Source of the DNA: Plantactinospora sp. BC1
GTDB taxonomy: Bacteria > Actinomycetota > Actinomycetes > Mycobacteriales > Micromonosporaceae
Assembly (NCBI RefSeq): GCF_003030345.1
Contig: NZ_CP028158.1
Span: 744,001-808,000, forward strand
DNA length: 64,000 nt
Direction of reading: 5' to 3'
Shown here: positions 45,433-54,222 of the stretch, piece by piece
How the letters are laid out: each line of letters begins with the position of its first letter
How positions within the stretch are numbered: the stretch's first letter is position 1
Notes under the pieces: model-generated
Told to the model about the DNA's origin: nothing
The model's database searches: none
The model's input: the letters and a program-made list of their open reading frames with translations, nothing else
Program-made: the position numbers and the translations under genes

Positions 45433-48219
45433 ATGTCGAGCCCCGCCGAGCGGTACGCAGCGGCGCGCCGCCGGGCCGCGCAGGCCAGCATGTTCCCCGC
45501 GCTTGACGAGTTCGCCCAGGATCTGGGGTTCGATCTCGACGACTTCCAGCGGGAGGCGTGTCAGGCGCTGGAGCGGGGCAGTGGTGTCCTGGTCTGCGCC
45601 CCGACCGGCGCCGGCAAGACGGTCGTCGGCGAGTTCGCCGTGCACCTGGCGCTGCGCACCGACGCCGGGGCCGAGCCGGGCGGGCCGACCCGGAAGTGTT
45701 TCTACACGACTCCGATCAAGGCGTTGTCGAACCAGAAGTACCACGACCTGGTGGACCGGTACGGCTCCGAGCAGGTCGGGCTGCTCACCGGGGACAACGC
45801 GATCAACGGCGACGCGCCGGTGGTGGTGATGACCACCGAGGTGCTGCGCAACATGCTCTACGCGGGCTCGTCCAGCCTGACCGGCCTGGCGTACGTGGTG
45901 ATGGACGAGGTGCACTACCTCGCCGACCGGTTCCGGGGCGGCGTCTGGGAAGAGGTGATCATCCACCTGCCGGAGTCGGTGACCCTGGTCTCGCTCTCCG
46001 CCACGGTCTCCAACGCCGAGGAGTTCGCCGACTGGCTGATCACCGTACGCGGCGAGACCGAGGTCGTCGTCAGCGAACACCGCCCGGTGCCGCTCTGGCA
46101 GCACATGCTGGTCAACCGGCGGATGTTCGACCTGTTCCACGACGCCGACGCGGCCCGCAAGCACGACGTGCACCCGGAACTGCTCCGCTACACCCGGGAG
46201 ATGCTGCGCCGCCTCGAACTCGGCGACGGCCGTACCCACGGGCCGGGGTGGGGGCGCGGCGGGCCCCGGGGGCCACGCTGGCGCGGGCCGCTGCGGCCCG
46301 ACATCGTCGAACGGCTGGACCGCGAGGGGCTGCTGCCGGCGATCCTCTTCATCTTCAGCCGGGCCGGCTGCGACGCCGCCGTGGCGCAGTGCCTGGCCGC
46401 CGGACTGCGGCTGACCACCCCGGACGAGCGGGCCGAGATCCGCGAGGTGGTGGAGAGCCGGATCACCAGTGTCCCCGGCGAGGACCTCGCCGTGCTCGGC
46501 TACTGGGAGTGGCTCGACGGCCTCGAACGCGGCCTCGCCGCCCACCACGCCGGGATGCTGCCGGCGTTCAAGGAGGTGGTCGAGGAACTCTTCGTCCGTG
46601 GGCTGGTGAAGGCGGTCTTCGCCACCGAGACGCTGGCGCTCGGGATCAACATGCCGGCCCGGTGCGTGGTGCTGGAACGCCTGGTGAAGTTCAACGGCGA
46701 GGCGCACGTCGACCTGACGCCGGGGGAGTACACCCAGTTGACCGGGCGGGCCGGGCGGCGGGGCATCGACGTCGAGGGGCACGCCGTCGTGGTCTGGTCG
46801 CCGGAGGTCGATCCCCGGCACGTGGCCGGGCTCGCCTCGACGCGTACCTATCCGCTGCGGTCCAGCTTCCGGCCGTCGTACAACATGGCGGTCAACCTGG
46901 TCGGGTCGGTGGGCGCGGCGCCGGCCCGGGAGCTGCTGGAGTCGTCGTTCGCGCAGTTCCAGGCGGACCGCTCGGTGGTCGGCCTGGCCCGGCAGGTGCA
47001 GCGCAACGTCGAGACCATCGAGGCGTACGGCGCGGAGGTGCGCTGCCACCACGGCGACTTCGACGAGTACTTCGGGCTGCGGCTGGCGATCGCCGACCGG
47101 GAGCAGTCGCTGGCCCGGCAGGGGCAGTCGCAGCGCCGGGCGGCGACGTTGGCCGCGCTGGAGCGGCTGCGGGTCGGTGACGTGATCCGGGTGCCGTCGG
47201 GCCGGCGGGCCGGGCTGGCGGTGGTGCTCGATCCCGGCGTCGGTGGGTTCGGCGAACCCCGGCCGCTGGTGCTGACCCAGGATCGCTGGGCCGGCCGGAT
47301 CACCCCCGGCGACTTCACCACCCCGGCCGAGGTGTTGGCCCGGATCCGGGTACCGAAGCATTTCAACCACCGTTCCCCGGCGGCCCGCCGGGATCTCGCG
47401 GCGGCGGTCAGCGGGACGGGGCTGGACCGGAACGCGCGGCGCGCCGGCCGGTCCCGGGGTGCCGCGGGTGAGGACGAGCGGCTCAGCCAGCTCCGTGCCG
47501 AGCTGCGCCGGCACCCCTGCCACGCCTGCCCGGACCGGGAGGAGCACGCCCGCTGGGCGGAGCGCCGCCGTCGGCTGGAGCGGGACACCGCCGAGCTGCG
47601 GCAGCGGGTCTCCGGACGTACCGGATCACTCACCCGGACCTTCGACCGGGTCTGCGGGATCCTCACCGCCCGTGGCTACCTCTCCGAGTCCGGCGAGGTC
47701 ACCGACGCGGGCCGGATGCTGGGCCGGATCTGGACCGAGGCGGACCTGCTGGTCGCGGAGTGCCTGCGGCGCGGGGTCTGGGACGGGCTCTCCCCGGCCG
47801 AGCTGGCCGCCGCGGTTTCGGTGGTGGTCTACGAGGCGCGCCGGGACACCGACGAGCGGGCCTCGATGCCCCGGGGGCCGGTCTCGGACGCGGTGGGCGA
47901 GACCCTGAAGATCTGGGCGGAGCTGGAGTCCGACGAGGCGGCCCGGGGGCTGGAGGCGACCCGGGAGCCCGATCTCGGCTTCGTCTGGCCGGTCTACCGG
48001 TGGGCCCGGGGCGAGGCGCTGGCGAAGGTACTGGCCAGCGGCCACAACCTGGACGGCGACATGCCGGCGGGTGACTTCGTCCGGTGGGCCCGGCAGGTGG
48101 TGGACCTGCTCGGGCAGGTCGCGGACTCGGCGGGTGCCTCGGTGGAGCTGCGTGGCACGGCGCGGCAGGCGATGGGGACGATCAATCGGGGCGTGCTGGC
48201 CTACCACGGCGCGACCTGA
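45433..48219 (+). CDS. helY: SKI2-like DEAD/DEAH-box RNA helicase HelY
   Basis: A 928-residue superfamily 2 helicase probably acting in RNA turnover. Walker A is APTGAGKT (56-63), motif II is DEVH (158-161), motif III is SATVSN, motif V is ATETLALGINMPA and motif VI is QLTGRAGRRG. A C-terminal DSHCT domain follows (about 760-925). A glycine/arginine-rich loop (GPGWGRGGPRGPRWRG) sits between the two RecA domains. It is the Rv2092c orthologue and follows tatC in mycobacteria; here two genes and an inverted-repeat unit are inserted. Confidence 0.93.
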   Translation: MSSPAERYAAARRRAAQASMFPALDEFAQDLGFDLDDFQREACQALERGSGVLVCAPTGAGKTVVGEFAVHLALRTDAGAEPGGPTRKCFYTTPIKALSNQKYHDLVDRYGSEQVGLLTGDNAINGDAPVVVMTTEVLRNMLYAGSSSLTGLAYVVMDEVHYLADRFRGGVWEEVIIHLPESVTLVSLSATVSNAEEFADWLITVRGETEVVVSEHRPVPLWQHMLVNRRMFDLFHDADAARKHDVHPELLRYTREMLRRLELGDGRTHGPGWGRGGPRGPRWRGPLRPDIVERLDREGLLPAILFIFSRAGCDAAVAQCLAAGLRLTTPDERAEIREVVESRITSVPGEDLAVLGYWEWLDGLERGLAAHHAGMLPAFKEVVEELFVRGLVKAVFATETLALGINMPARCVVLERLVKFNGEAHVDLTPGEYTQLTGRAGRRGIDVEGHAVVVWSPEVDPRHVAGLASTRTYPLRSSFRPSYNMAVNLVGSVGAAPARELLESSFAQFQADRSVVGLARQVQRNVETIEAYGAEVRCHHGDFDEYFGLRLAIADREQSLARQGQSQRRAATLAALERLRVGDVIRVPSGRRAGLAVVLDPGVGGFGEPRPLVLTQDRWAGRITPGDFTTPAEVLARIRVPKHFNHRSPAARRDLAAAVSGTGLDRNARRAGRSRGAAGEDERLSQLRAELRRHPCHACPDREEHARWAERRRRLERDTAELRQRVSGRTGSLTRTFDRVCGILTARGYLSESGEVTDAGRMLGRIWTEADLLVAECLRRGVWDGLSPAELAAAVSVVVYEARRDTDERASMPRGPVSDAVGETLKIWAELESDEAARGLEATREPDLGFVWPVYRWARGEALAKVLASGHNLDGDMPAGDFVRWARQVVDLLGQVADSAGASVELRGTARQAMGTINRGVLAYHGAT

Positions 48220-48432
48220 CGGGCCGATCGAGTCGGGCTCGGCTGTTCAGCCAGCCGTTCTCTTCCGTCAGGTCAGCCGACGCTCCTCCTCTGATGATCT
48301 TTACGGCCACCCTGCCCACGGCCCGTCGGCCGGCAGATGCGCCCGAACGCACCGTTGTGGCTGGTCGGACAGCAAGTGATCATCATCCGCGGGCGCGGAA
48401 CCGCCGTGCGACGGCGCGAGGAGATCACCGAC

Positions 48433-49326
48433 ATGGGCACCATCGACCATTTCCAGTACGGCTGGGTCACGCCCACGCTGAGCTACGGGCTCTCCGTCCT
48501 CGGCTCGTTCCTGGGGCTGCTCTGTGCGGTACGGGTCCGGGAGGCGCGGACGACCGGACGCCGGGTCTGGTGGCTGCTCCTCGCCGCCTGGGCGATCGGC
48601 GGTACGGGGATCTGGACCATGCACTTCACCGCCATGCTCGGGTTCAGCGTGACCGGCACCCCGATCCGTTACGACGTGGCGGTGACCGTGGCCAGTGCCC
48701 TGGTCGCCGTCCTGACCGTCGGGATCGGGCTGGTCGTCGCGGTCTTCGCCGGGCGGGTCTCCTGGCCCCGGATCCTGCTCGGCGGGCTCTTCGCCGGGCT
48801 CGGCGTGGCCAGCATGCACTACCTGGGCATGTCGGCGATGCAGTTGCGCGGGCGGATGGACTACCAGATGTCCCTGGTGGTGGCGTCGGTGCTGATCGCG
48901 GTGGTCGCGGCGACCGCGGCGCTCTGGCTGGCCGTCAACGTCCGCGGCACCCGGGCGGTGACCGGTGCCGCCTTCGTGATGGGCTTCGCGGTCACCGGCA
49001 TGCACTACACCGGGATGGCGGCGATGTCGGTGCACCCGCAGCCGGCCGCCCCGGCGCCGACCGGTGCCAGCGGCGCCACCCTGCTGTTGCCGATCATGCT
49101 GATCGTGATCTTCGTGGCCTTCGTACTCTTCTACGCCCTGCTCGCCACCCCCACCGAGGCCGACCGGGCCGCCTCGGCGTACCTGGCCGACCGGGCGGCG
49201 GAACGGCTCGAGGCCGACCGGGCCGCCGAACGGCGTGCCGAGGAGCGGGCCGCCGAGCGCGGCGCCGAGCGCTCCGCCCCGTCGACCGGCCCGGGCCGAC
49301 GCTTCCGGACCCGCCAGCCCTTCTGA
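48433..49326 (+). CDS. MHYT-domain integral membrane sensor
   Basis: A 297-residue protein with about seven membrane helices. The three MHYT motifs are MHFT (63-66), MHYL (128-131) and MHYT (190-193), thought to bind copper and sense O2, CO or NO. There is no GGDEF, EAL or kinase output; instead the C-terminus (about 240-290) is a long charged helix with repeated RAAERxEADRAAERR. GAGGAG precedes ATG 48433. It is convergent with the gas vesicle operon. Confidence 0.85.
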   Translation: MGTIDHFQYGWVTPTLSYGLSVLGSFLGLLCAVRVREARTTGRRVWWLLLAAWAIGGTGIWTMHFTAMLGFSVTGTPIRYDVAVTVASALVAVLTVGIGLVVAVFAGRVSWPRILLGGLFAGLGVASMHYLGMSAMQLRGRMDYQMSLVVASVLIAVVAATAALWLAVNVRGTRAVTGAAFVMGFAVTGMHYTGMAAMSVHPQPAAPAPTGASGATLLLPIMLIVIFVAFVLFYALLATPTEADRAASAYLADRAAERLEADRAAERRAEERAAERGAERSAPSTGPGRRFRTRQPF

Positions 49327-49333
49327 GGCCGCA

Positions 49334-49349
49334 CCCGGACGGCTCCGGG
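49334..49349. terminator. Short hairpin between the MHYT gene and gvpK
   Basis: CCCGGA/TCCGGG with a 4-nt loop; a second small hairpin GCCGAC-GAG-GTCGGC follows near 49371-49385. Weak, but placed between convergent genes. Confidence 0.3.
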
Positions 49350-49397
49350 CCGCACCCCGGCCACCCCGCCGACGAGGTCGGCCGGTCGCCACGGTGG

Positions 49398-49805
49398 TCA
49401 CTCCGTCGGCAGCAGCGTGCCGAGCGGGCCGAGATCCAGGTTCAGCTCCTCGGGAGCCAGCCCGAAGTACTCCCGCAGCTCGGTCATCTGCTCCTCCAGC
49501 GCCATCAGCGTGACGCCGATCCGCTCCACCTGCTCGCCGGTGAGGTCGCCCAGCTCCACCCGGCGCAGCGCCTGGCGTTCCACGAGCTGCCGCAGCAGCT
49601 CGATCACGGTGAGCACGAGACTGGCGAGCCCCCGCTCGACGGAGTCTCGGTCCACCGCGAGCCGCCGGTCCAGCGGCGTCACCCGGGGCGCCGCCCAGCT
49701 CGGCTCGCCGAGGGCGGCGGCGAGTTCGGCCGCCTCGTCCCGCCGGGCGGCTCCGCCCGGTCCGGCCGGGACGTCCCGACCGCCGTCGAACCCGGGCCCG
49801 GTCAT
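49398..49805 (-). CDS. gvpK: Gas vesicle protein GvpK
   Basis: A 135-residue accessory gas vesicle protein. The conserved core is RDSVERGLASLVLTVIELLRQLVERQA and LTGEQVERIGVTLMALEEQM, ending ELNLDLGPLGTLL. It is the last gene of the operon and its ATG overlaps the gvpS stop (ATGA). Confidence 0.9.
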   Translation of the reverse strand: MTGPGFDGGRDVPAGPGGAARRDEAAELAAALGEPSWAAPRVTPLDRRLAVDRDSVERGLASLVLTVIELLRQLVERQALRRVELGDLTGEQVERIGVTLMALEEQMTELREYFGLAPEELNLDLGPLGTLLPTE

Positions 49806-50074
49806 TGCCCGAACCCGACCGGCTCCGGCCCGCACGGCCGCGGCGTACCGGGCGGCTCCGGCGGCTCCGGCGCTTCCGGCTGGACGAGCGCGCCGACCGA
49901 GGAAACCAGCGCCCGCAGTGAGACGCGTACCAGCTCCACGTCGGCGACGGCGATGGTGAGGTCACCGCTGATCACCACGCCGGTGGCGAGTACCCGGTCG
50001 AGCAGGTCCACCAGCGCCACCGGCCGGTACGCCAGCGGGTCGTCCGCGCTGCTCGGCGTGAGCGCCGTGGTCAC
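49802..50074 (-). CDS. gvpS: GvpA-like gas vesicle protein GvpS
   Basis: A 90-residue GvpA-family protein (VALVDLLDRVLATGVVISGDLTIAVADVELVRVSLRALVSS) with a proline-rich tail. Its position between gvpL and gvpK matches Streptomyces gvpS. The GTG overlaps the gvpL stop. Confidence 0.85.
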   Translation of the reverse strand: MTTALTPSSADDPLAYRPVALVDLLDRVLATGVVISGDLTIAVADVELVRVSLRALVSSVGALVQPEAPEPPEPPGTPRPCGPEPVGFGQ

Positions 50075-50913
50075 CACGCCGGCTCCCGGACGGTCAGCGC
50101 CGGCCGCGGCGGGTCGTCCTGGGCGAAGGAGTACGCCGGCCAGGGGCCGGTCAGCTCCAGGCGCAGCTCGGCGTGGCGGCGGGCCAGGGCGGTGACCAGT
50201 GCGGTGAACCCGTCGAGGCCGGCCACGTCCACCAGGTACGCCCCGTTGAGCACCATCGCGGTGGGCGCCCCGGACAGCCGGCGGTCCTGCGGGGCGTGCC
50301 GGCGGGCGGCCGCCGCGTACCCGGCGAGCGCGTCGTGCACGGCGGCGGCGGCCTGCGCGGCGGCTCGCTGACCCTCGTCCCGACAGCTCAGCTCCGCCCG
50401 GCGTCGCCGCAGGTACGCGGCTCCGGCCCCCTCGGCCCCGACCGGGGCGGTGGCCCGGGCGGGTAGGCCCGGCACGACGTACCCCTTGACGCCCCACTCC
50501 GTGCGGCCGGTGAGCCGGTCGAGGGTGGCCGCCAGGTCGGCCCGGCGCTCGGCGAGCAGCCGGGCGACGCCCCGCTCGTCGCGGTAGACGGTGGCGAGCC
50601 GGGTCGGCACCACCGCGCCGGTCCGGGACAGCGCCGCCACCACCTCGTGGTGCGTCCGTGCGGCCCGCTCCAGCCAGGCCAGGTCCTCCAGATTGCGGCG
50701 CAGCGCCTCCTCGCCGTACTCGGCCAGCGGCGCGGTGCTCACCACGGCGACCAGGCCGGCGGCGGGTACGGCCCGCAGCGGCCCGCCGTCCATCCCGGTG
50801 CCGCCGGCCAGCGTGGCCGGGTCGACCTCCCGGGCCACCCCGTGCAGCCAACACCCGGCCGCCCCCGCCGCGGAATCCGGGTCGCCCGGAACAGGCTCAT
50901 CGATCCGGCTCAT
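50071..50913 (-). CDS. gvpL: Gas vesicle protein GvpL (GvpF/GvpL family)
   Basis: A 280-residue GvpF/L-family protein, needed for vesicle assembly. The family signs are VVPTRLATVYRDERGVARLLAERRADL, EWGVKGYV, and NGAYLVDV. The N-terminus carries about 20 extra residues. It overlaps gvpJ by 17 nt. Confidence 0.85.
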   Translation of the reverse strand: MSRIDEPVPGDPDSAAGAAGCWLHGVAREVDPATLAGGTGMDGGPLRAVPAAGLVAVVSTAPLAEYGEEALRRNLEDLAWLERAARTHHEVVAALSRTGAVVPTRLATVYRDERGVARLLAERRADLAATLDRLTGRTEWGVKGYVVPGLPARATAPVGAEGAGAAYLRRRRAELSCRDEGQRAAAQAAAAVHDALAGYAAAARRHAPQDRRLSGAPTAMVLNGAYLVDVAGLDGFTALVTALARRHAELRLELTGPWPAYSFAQDDPPRPALTVREPAW

Positions 50914-51271
50914 CGCGGTCCTCTCTGTACACGGCGGCCCGACGGGCCACCCGGGGCCGCCGTTGCGCCTCGACCTCCTCCGGGTCCCGGGGACCCGGCT
51001 CGACCGGCGGGCGGGCCCGCGAGCTGAGCCACGGATCGTGCTCCCACCAGTCGATGCCGATCTGCCGGGCGGTGTCGACCGACGCGATGACCAGCCGGAG
51101 CTTCAGGGTCAGCAGCTCGATGTCGAGCAGGCTGACCCGGATGTCACCGGCGATCACGATGCCCCGGTCGAGCACGCGTTCGAGGATGTCGCCGAGGTTC
51201 GCCGGCTCGTGGCCGGCCGGCAGCACCTGGCCGGAGTTCTGCACCACCGACGGGGTGCGTGGACTCGTCAT
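50897..51271 (-). CDS. gvpJ: GvpA-like gas vesicle protein GvpJ
   Basis: A 124-residue GvpA-family minor wall protein: NLGDILERVLDRGIVIAGDI, then LLDIELLTLKLRLVIASVDT and IGIDWWEHDP, the last being typical of GvpJ. A charged tail follows. ATG 51271 is 1 nt from the gvpO stop. Confidence 0.85.
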   Translation of the reverse strand: MTSPRTPSVVQNSGQVLPAGHEPANLGDILERVLDRGIVIAGDIRVSLLDIELLTLKLRLVIASVDTARQIGIDWWEHDPWLSSRARPPVEPGPRDPEEVEAQRRPRVARRAAVYREDRDEPDR

Positions 51272-51272
51272 C

Positions 51273-51611
51273 TCAGCCCACCTCGCCCTTTCCGCGCGGG
51301 TAGCGGCGCACCCGCCGGTACCCGAGCAGCTCACCGTCGACGTCGATGTCGATCTCGTACAGCCCGAGCAGGTCGGTGGAGGCGGGAATCCGGTGGTCCT
51401 CGACCACCTCCACGCCCACCCGCCAGCCCTCGTCCGTGGACTCCAGCGAGACGACGCCCTGCGCCTCCCGGCCGGCGAGGGTGCTGATCAGGCGCAGCCC
51501 CTCGTCGGCCGCCTCGGCCGCCGACAGCGGTTCGGGGTACTCCTCGTCGTCACGCCCGCCCGCCGGCTCGCCGCCCCGGGCGCCGACGTCCCGGATCCGT
51601 CCCTGGGTCAT
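51273..51611 (-). CDS. gvpO: Gas vesicle protein GvpO
   Basis: A 112-residue protein with the GvpO core GWRVGVEVVEDHRIPASTDL and YEIDIDVDGELLGYRRVRRY. The acidic N-terminal half is low-complexity. In Streptomyces clusters gvpO usually comes first; here it is in the middle. Confidence 0.87.
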   Translation of the reverse strand: MTQGRIRDVGARGGEPAGGRDDEEYPEPLSAAEAADEGLRLISTLAGREAQGVVSLESTDEGWRVGVEVVEDHRIPASTDLLGLYEIDIDVDGELLGYRRVRRYPRGKGEVG

Positions 51612-51616
51612 CCCGC

Positions 51617-51934
51617 CTACCTCCCTGACCGCCGCCTGCTGCTGCCGTCGCCCCGGTGCGCCCCGGTGCCCCGCCGCGCGCCGCCGGGGTCCCGCCCCGG
51701 CTGGCGCTCGCCCGTCGGCGTCAGCCGGTCGAGGATCCGCTGCTGCGCCCGGTCCCGCTCCCGTTCCGTGATGTCGCCGGCCGCCGCCGCCCGATCGAGT
51801 TCCTCCAGTTCCCGGCGCACGTTCACCGGGTCGTGCTGCTGGGACTCGGCCTCCCGGGCGATCACCTTCACCACCGCCGTCAACCCGCGCACCGGGGCGT
51901 ACGGCAGGGTCAGCAGCGCCCAGAGGATGTCCAC
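51617..51934 (-). CDS. gvpG: Gas vesicle protein GvpG
   Basis: A 105-residue protein with the GvpG pattern: hydrophobic start (MDILWALLTLPYAPVRGLTAVVKVI) and a helical charged region (RRELEELDRAAAAGDITERERDR). A basic tail follows. GTG start 3 nt from the gvpF stop. Confidence 0.82.
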   Translation of the reverse strand: MDILWALLTLPYAPVRGLTAVVKVIAREAESQQHDPVNVRRELEELDRAAAAGDITERERDRAQQRILDRLTPTGERQPGRDPGGARRGTGAHRGDGSSRRRSGR

Positions 51935-51937
51935 CGG

Positions 51938-52693
51938 TCACCCCGCCAGCTGGTGCGCGGCGACGAAGTCGTACGGGGCGTGCGGGCCGAGCAGCCGCAT
52001 CCGGATCAGGTCCCGGTGCCGCCCCGCGTACTCCTCCAGAACGTCGACGAACTCGTCCACCCGCGCGGAGTCCACCAGGAAGGCCAGGTTCACCGCGTCC
52101 AGCTCGTTGCTCGGCGGGCGGGCCGTGCTCTCCACCACCAGCGGCGCCACGGCGTCCAGGACGTGCCGGTTCTCCGCCTCCCGGCGCAGCTCCACCGCCT
52201 GGCTGAGCATCTCGCCGAGCCGGAGCCGCTGCTGCCGGCTCGCCGCCTCCGGCTGCCCGTGCACCTGCCGCGCCAGCTCGGCGGCCTGCGGGGCGGCGGC
52301 GAGCAGCTCCTCGACCAGCGGCTCCTCGTGGTAGCGGCCGTGCACCACGTACTCGACGCGGTCCTCGAACCCGTCGAGGGCCGCCACGAACCCGTCGTGG
52401 TGGTTGCCGAGCAGCTCGGTCACCGCGTCCGGTCCGGTGACCACGGTGCCGAAGCGCACCGGCAGTACCGGTGCCACCACCGCGGTCCCGTCCAGCAGTT
52501 CCTGGTAGGCGCGCAGGTCGGCCGGCCGGCCCAGCGGCTCCGCCAGCCCTACCTCGCTGACCAGCGCGGCCAGCTCGCCGTGCCGGATCGCCGCGACCTC
52601 GCCGGGCGGGTCGCCGATTCCGGCGGCGTCCGGGGTCGGCTCCACGTCGGACGGCACGATGCCGTAGACGAAGAGTCCCGTCTCGTCGGCCAC
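51938..52693 (-). CDS. gvpF: Gas vesicle protein GvpF (GvpF/GvpL family)
   Basis: A 251-residue GvpF-family protein, an early assembly chaperone-like component. It starts LFVYGIVPSD and contains VVAPVLPVRFGTVV and VNLAFLVDSARVDEFVDVLEE, ending in GPHAPYDFV. GTG start 1 nt after gvpA. Confidence 0.9.
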   Translation of the reverse strand: MADETGLFVYGIVPSDVEPTPDAAGIGDPPGEVAAIRHGELAALVSEVGLAEPLGRPADLRAYQELLDGTAVVAPVLPVRFGTVVTGPDAVTELLGNHHDGFVAALDGFEDRVEYVVHGRYHEEPLVEELLAAAPQAAELARQVHGQPEAASRQQRLRLGEMLSQAVELRREAENRHVLDAVAPLVVESTARPPSNELDAVNLAFLVDSARVDEFVDVLEEYAGRHRDLIRMRLLGPHAPYDFVAAHQLAG

Positions 52694-52694
52694 C

Positions 52695-53090
52695 TCACCG
52701 CCTCCGGTTCTCGCGGCGCGTCCGCCGGGCCGGCGCCGCGGGGCCGCCGGCCGCGTCGCCCAGCTCGCGGGCGACCCCGGCGAGGCCGGCGGTGAGCCCC
52801 TGCGCGGCGTCGGTGACGTTCTCCACCAGCCCGCCGAGCGCGTCGCCCGGCGCGGGGGAGAGGTCCAGCCGGTCCACGATCTCGGCGAAGCGCAGGTACG
52901 TCTCGATGCTCGCCACGACCACCCGGGCGTTGATCTCCAACAGTGGGATACCGACCACCCCGACGGCGACCTGGGCGTCGATCACCACGCCCTTGTCGAG
53001 CACGGTCTCCACCACGTCGGCCATCCCCCCGGCTCCGCCGGACCGCTCCAGCGCGCCGCCGCCCGCGGCACCCCCCGCCGCGACCGTCAT
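52695..53090 (-). CDS. gvpA: Major gas vesicle structural protein GvpA
   Basis: A 131-residue GvpA-family protein. The wall-forming core is VVETVLDKGVVIDAQVAVGV, then GIPLLEINARVVVASIETYL and RFAEIVDRLDL. A 22-residue Gly/Ala-rich N-terminus and a C-terminal amphipathic helix with an arginine-rich end (PARRTRRENRRR) make it longer than cyanobacterial GvpA (about 70). The ATG overlaps the stop of the SRPBCC gene. Confidence 0.87.
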   Translation of the reverse strand: MTVAAGGAAGGGALERSGGAGGMADVVETVLDKGVVIDAQVAVGVVGIPLLEINARVVVASIETYLRFAEIVDRLDLSPAPGDALGGLVENVTDAAQGLTAGLAGVARELGDAAGGPAAPARRTRRENRRR

Positions 53091-54220
53091 TCGCCCCGCT
53101 CCTCCCGCCGGCGCCGGACCACGGGTCGCCGGGGCGGCTCCGAGATGCGGCGGGCCGCCGGACGGGGACGTTCCGGCTCCTCCTGCGCCCGGGGGCGGCG
53201 GACCCGTTCCGGCCGGCGTCGGCGCGGCGGCTCCTCCTCCTCTTCCGGCTCCTCCCCGTCGTACTCGTCGAACTCGTCCTCGTACTCCTCGTCCCGGGGG
53301 CGGCGGCGCTGTTCGGGCCGGCGGTCGGCGGCGGGCCGTTGCTCGCGCTCCTGCTCGGCCGGCCGCGCTTCGTCCCGCTGCTCGCGTTCCTCGCGCAGCG
53401 CCGTCTCGTGGTCCCGCACGACCTGGGAGTCCTCGATCTCGCCGCGCCAGCCCTCGACGGAGTCCGGGTCGAGGACCGTCTGCGTCATCACGTGCCGGAC
53501 GAAGTGCTTCAACTCCAGCCGCACCCGGCGGCCCTGTGCCCGCCAGAGGTTGCCGGTGTGCTCGAAGAAGCCCTGCGGGTGGTACTCCAGGACAATCAGG
53601 ATGCGGGTCAGGTCCGGGGTCAGTTCGTGGAAGCTGACGGTGCCGTCGACCGAGCCCTTCTCACCCTTGGAACGCCAGTGGATCAGCCGATCCGGGATCT
53701 GCCGGACGATTGTCGACTCCCAGCTCCGGTGCGACCAGAGCACCTGTGCCTTCCAGCTCAGCTTCTCGTCGCTGTCCGCGTCGACGCTCTCGACCTTCTT
53801 CATGAAGCTCGGGAAGTCGCCGAACTGCGTCCACTGGTTGTACGCGACCCGGATCGGCACGCCGACCTCGATCGACTCGACGATGTTGGTGACCTTGAGT
53901 TTCTTCGAGCCGCCCTTTCCGCCGCCCCTGCCGAAAGCTGACATCAACCTCTCCCTACCGCTGGCCAGGCCGGCCTCGAACATCGCCCTTGCCGGGGTAC
54001 GCCCCTCGGCGAGCTTCTGCGCGCCCGTTGCCGCGGCGATGAGGCCGGGGCCGCCACCCTGCCGGGCGTACTCGCTGAGCCGTTCGGTCGCGCCGGTGAC
54101 CTTCTCCGTCACCGCCGCCACCGCGCACTCACCGATCGCCGAGGCGAGGTTGCGCAGCTCGGCCCCGATCTGGTCGCGGGCCCTGCCGGCGAGGCCGCCG
54201 GGCTTCGCGTTTCCGGCCAT
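53087..54220 (-). CDS. SRPBCC-domain protein of the gas vesicle operon
   Basis: A 377-residue protein. Residues 1-105 are helical and alanine-rich, about 110-250 form a START/polyketide-cyclase-like SRPBCC domain (TNIVESIEVGVPIRVAYNQW, TVSFHELTPDLTRILIVLEY), and from about 265 a disordered Arg/Glu/Pro tail with acidic blocks (YEDEFDEYDGEEPEEEEEP). SRPBCC domains bind hydrophobic ligands. It is coupled to gvpA by a 4-nt overlap, so a role in vesicle assembly or regulation is likely, but unproven. The frame extends upstream; ATG 54220 is 2 nt after the preceding stop. Confidence 0.82.
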   Translation of the reverse strand: MAGNAKPGGLAGRARDQIGAELRNLASAIGECAVAAVTEKVTGATERLSEYARQGGGPGLIAAATGAQKLAEGRTPARAMFEAGLASGRERLMSAFGRGGGKGGSKKLKVTNIVESIEVGVPIRVAYNQWTQFGDFPSFMKKVESVDADSDEKLSWKAQVLWSHRSWESTIVRQIPDRLIHWRSKGEKGSVDGTVSFHELTPDLTRILIVLEYHPQGFFEHTGNLWRAQGRRVRLELKHFVRHVMTQTVLDPDSVEGWRGEIEDSQVVRDHETALREEREQRDEARPAEQEREQRPAADRRPEQRRRPRDEEYEDEFDEYDGEEPEEEEEPPRRRRPERVRRPRAQEEPERPRPAARRISEPPRRPVVRRRREERGE

Positions 54221-54222
54221 CG

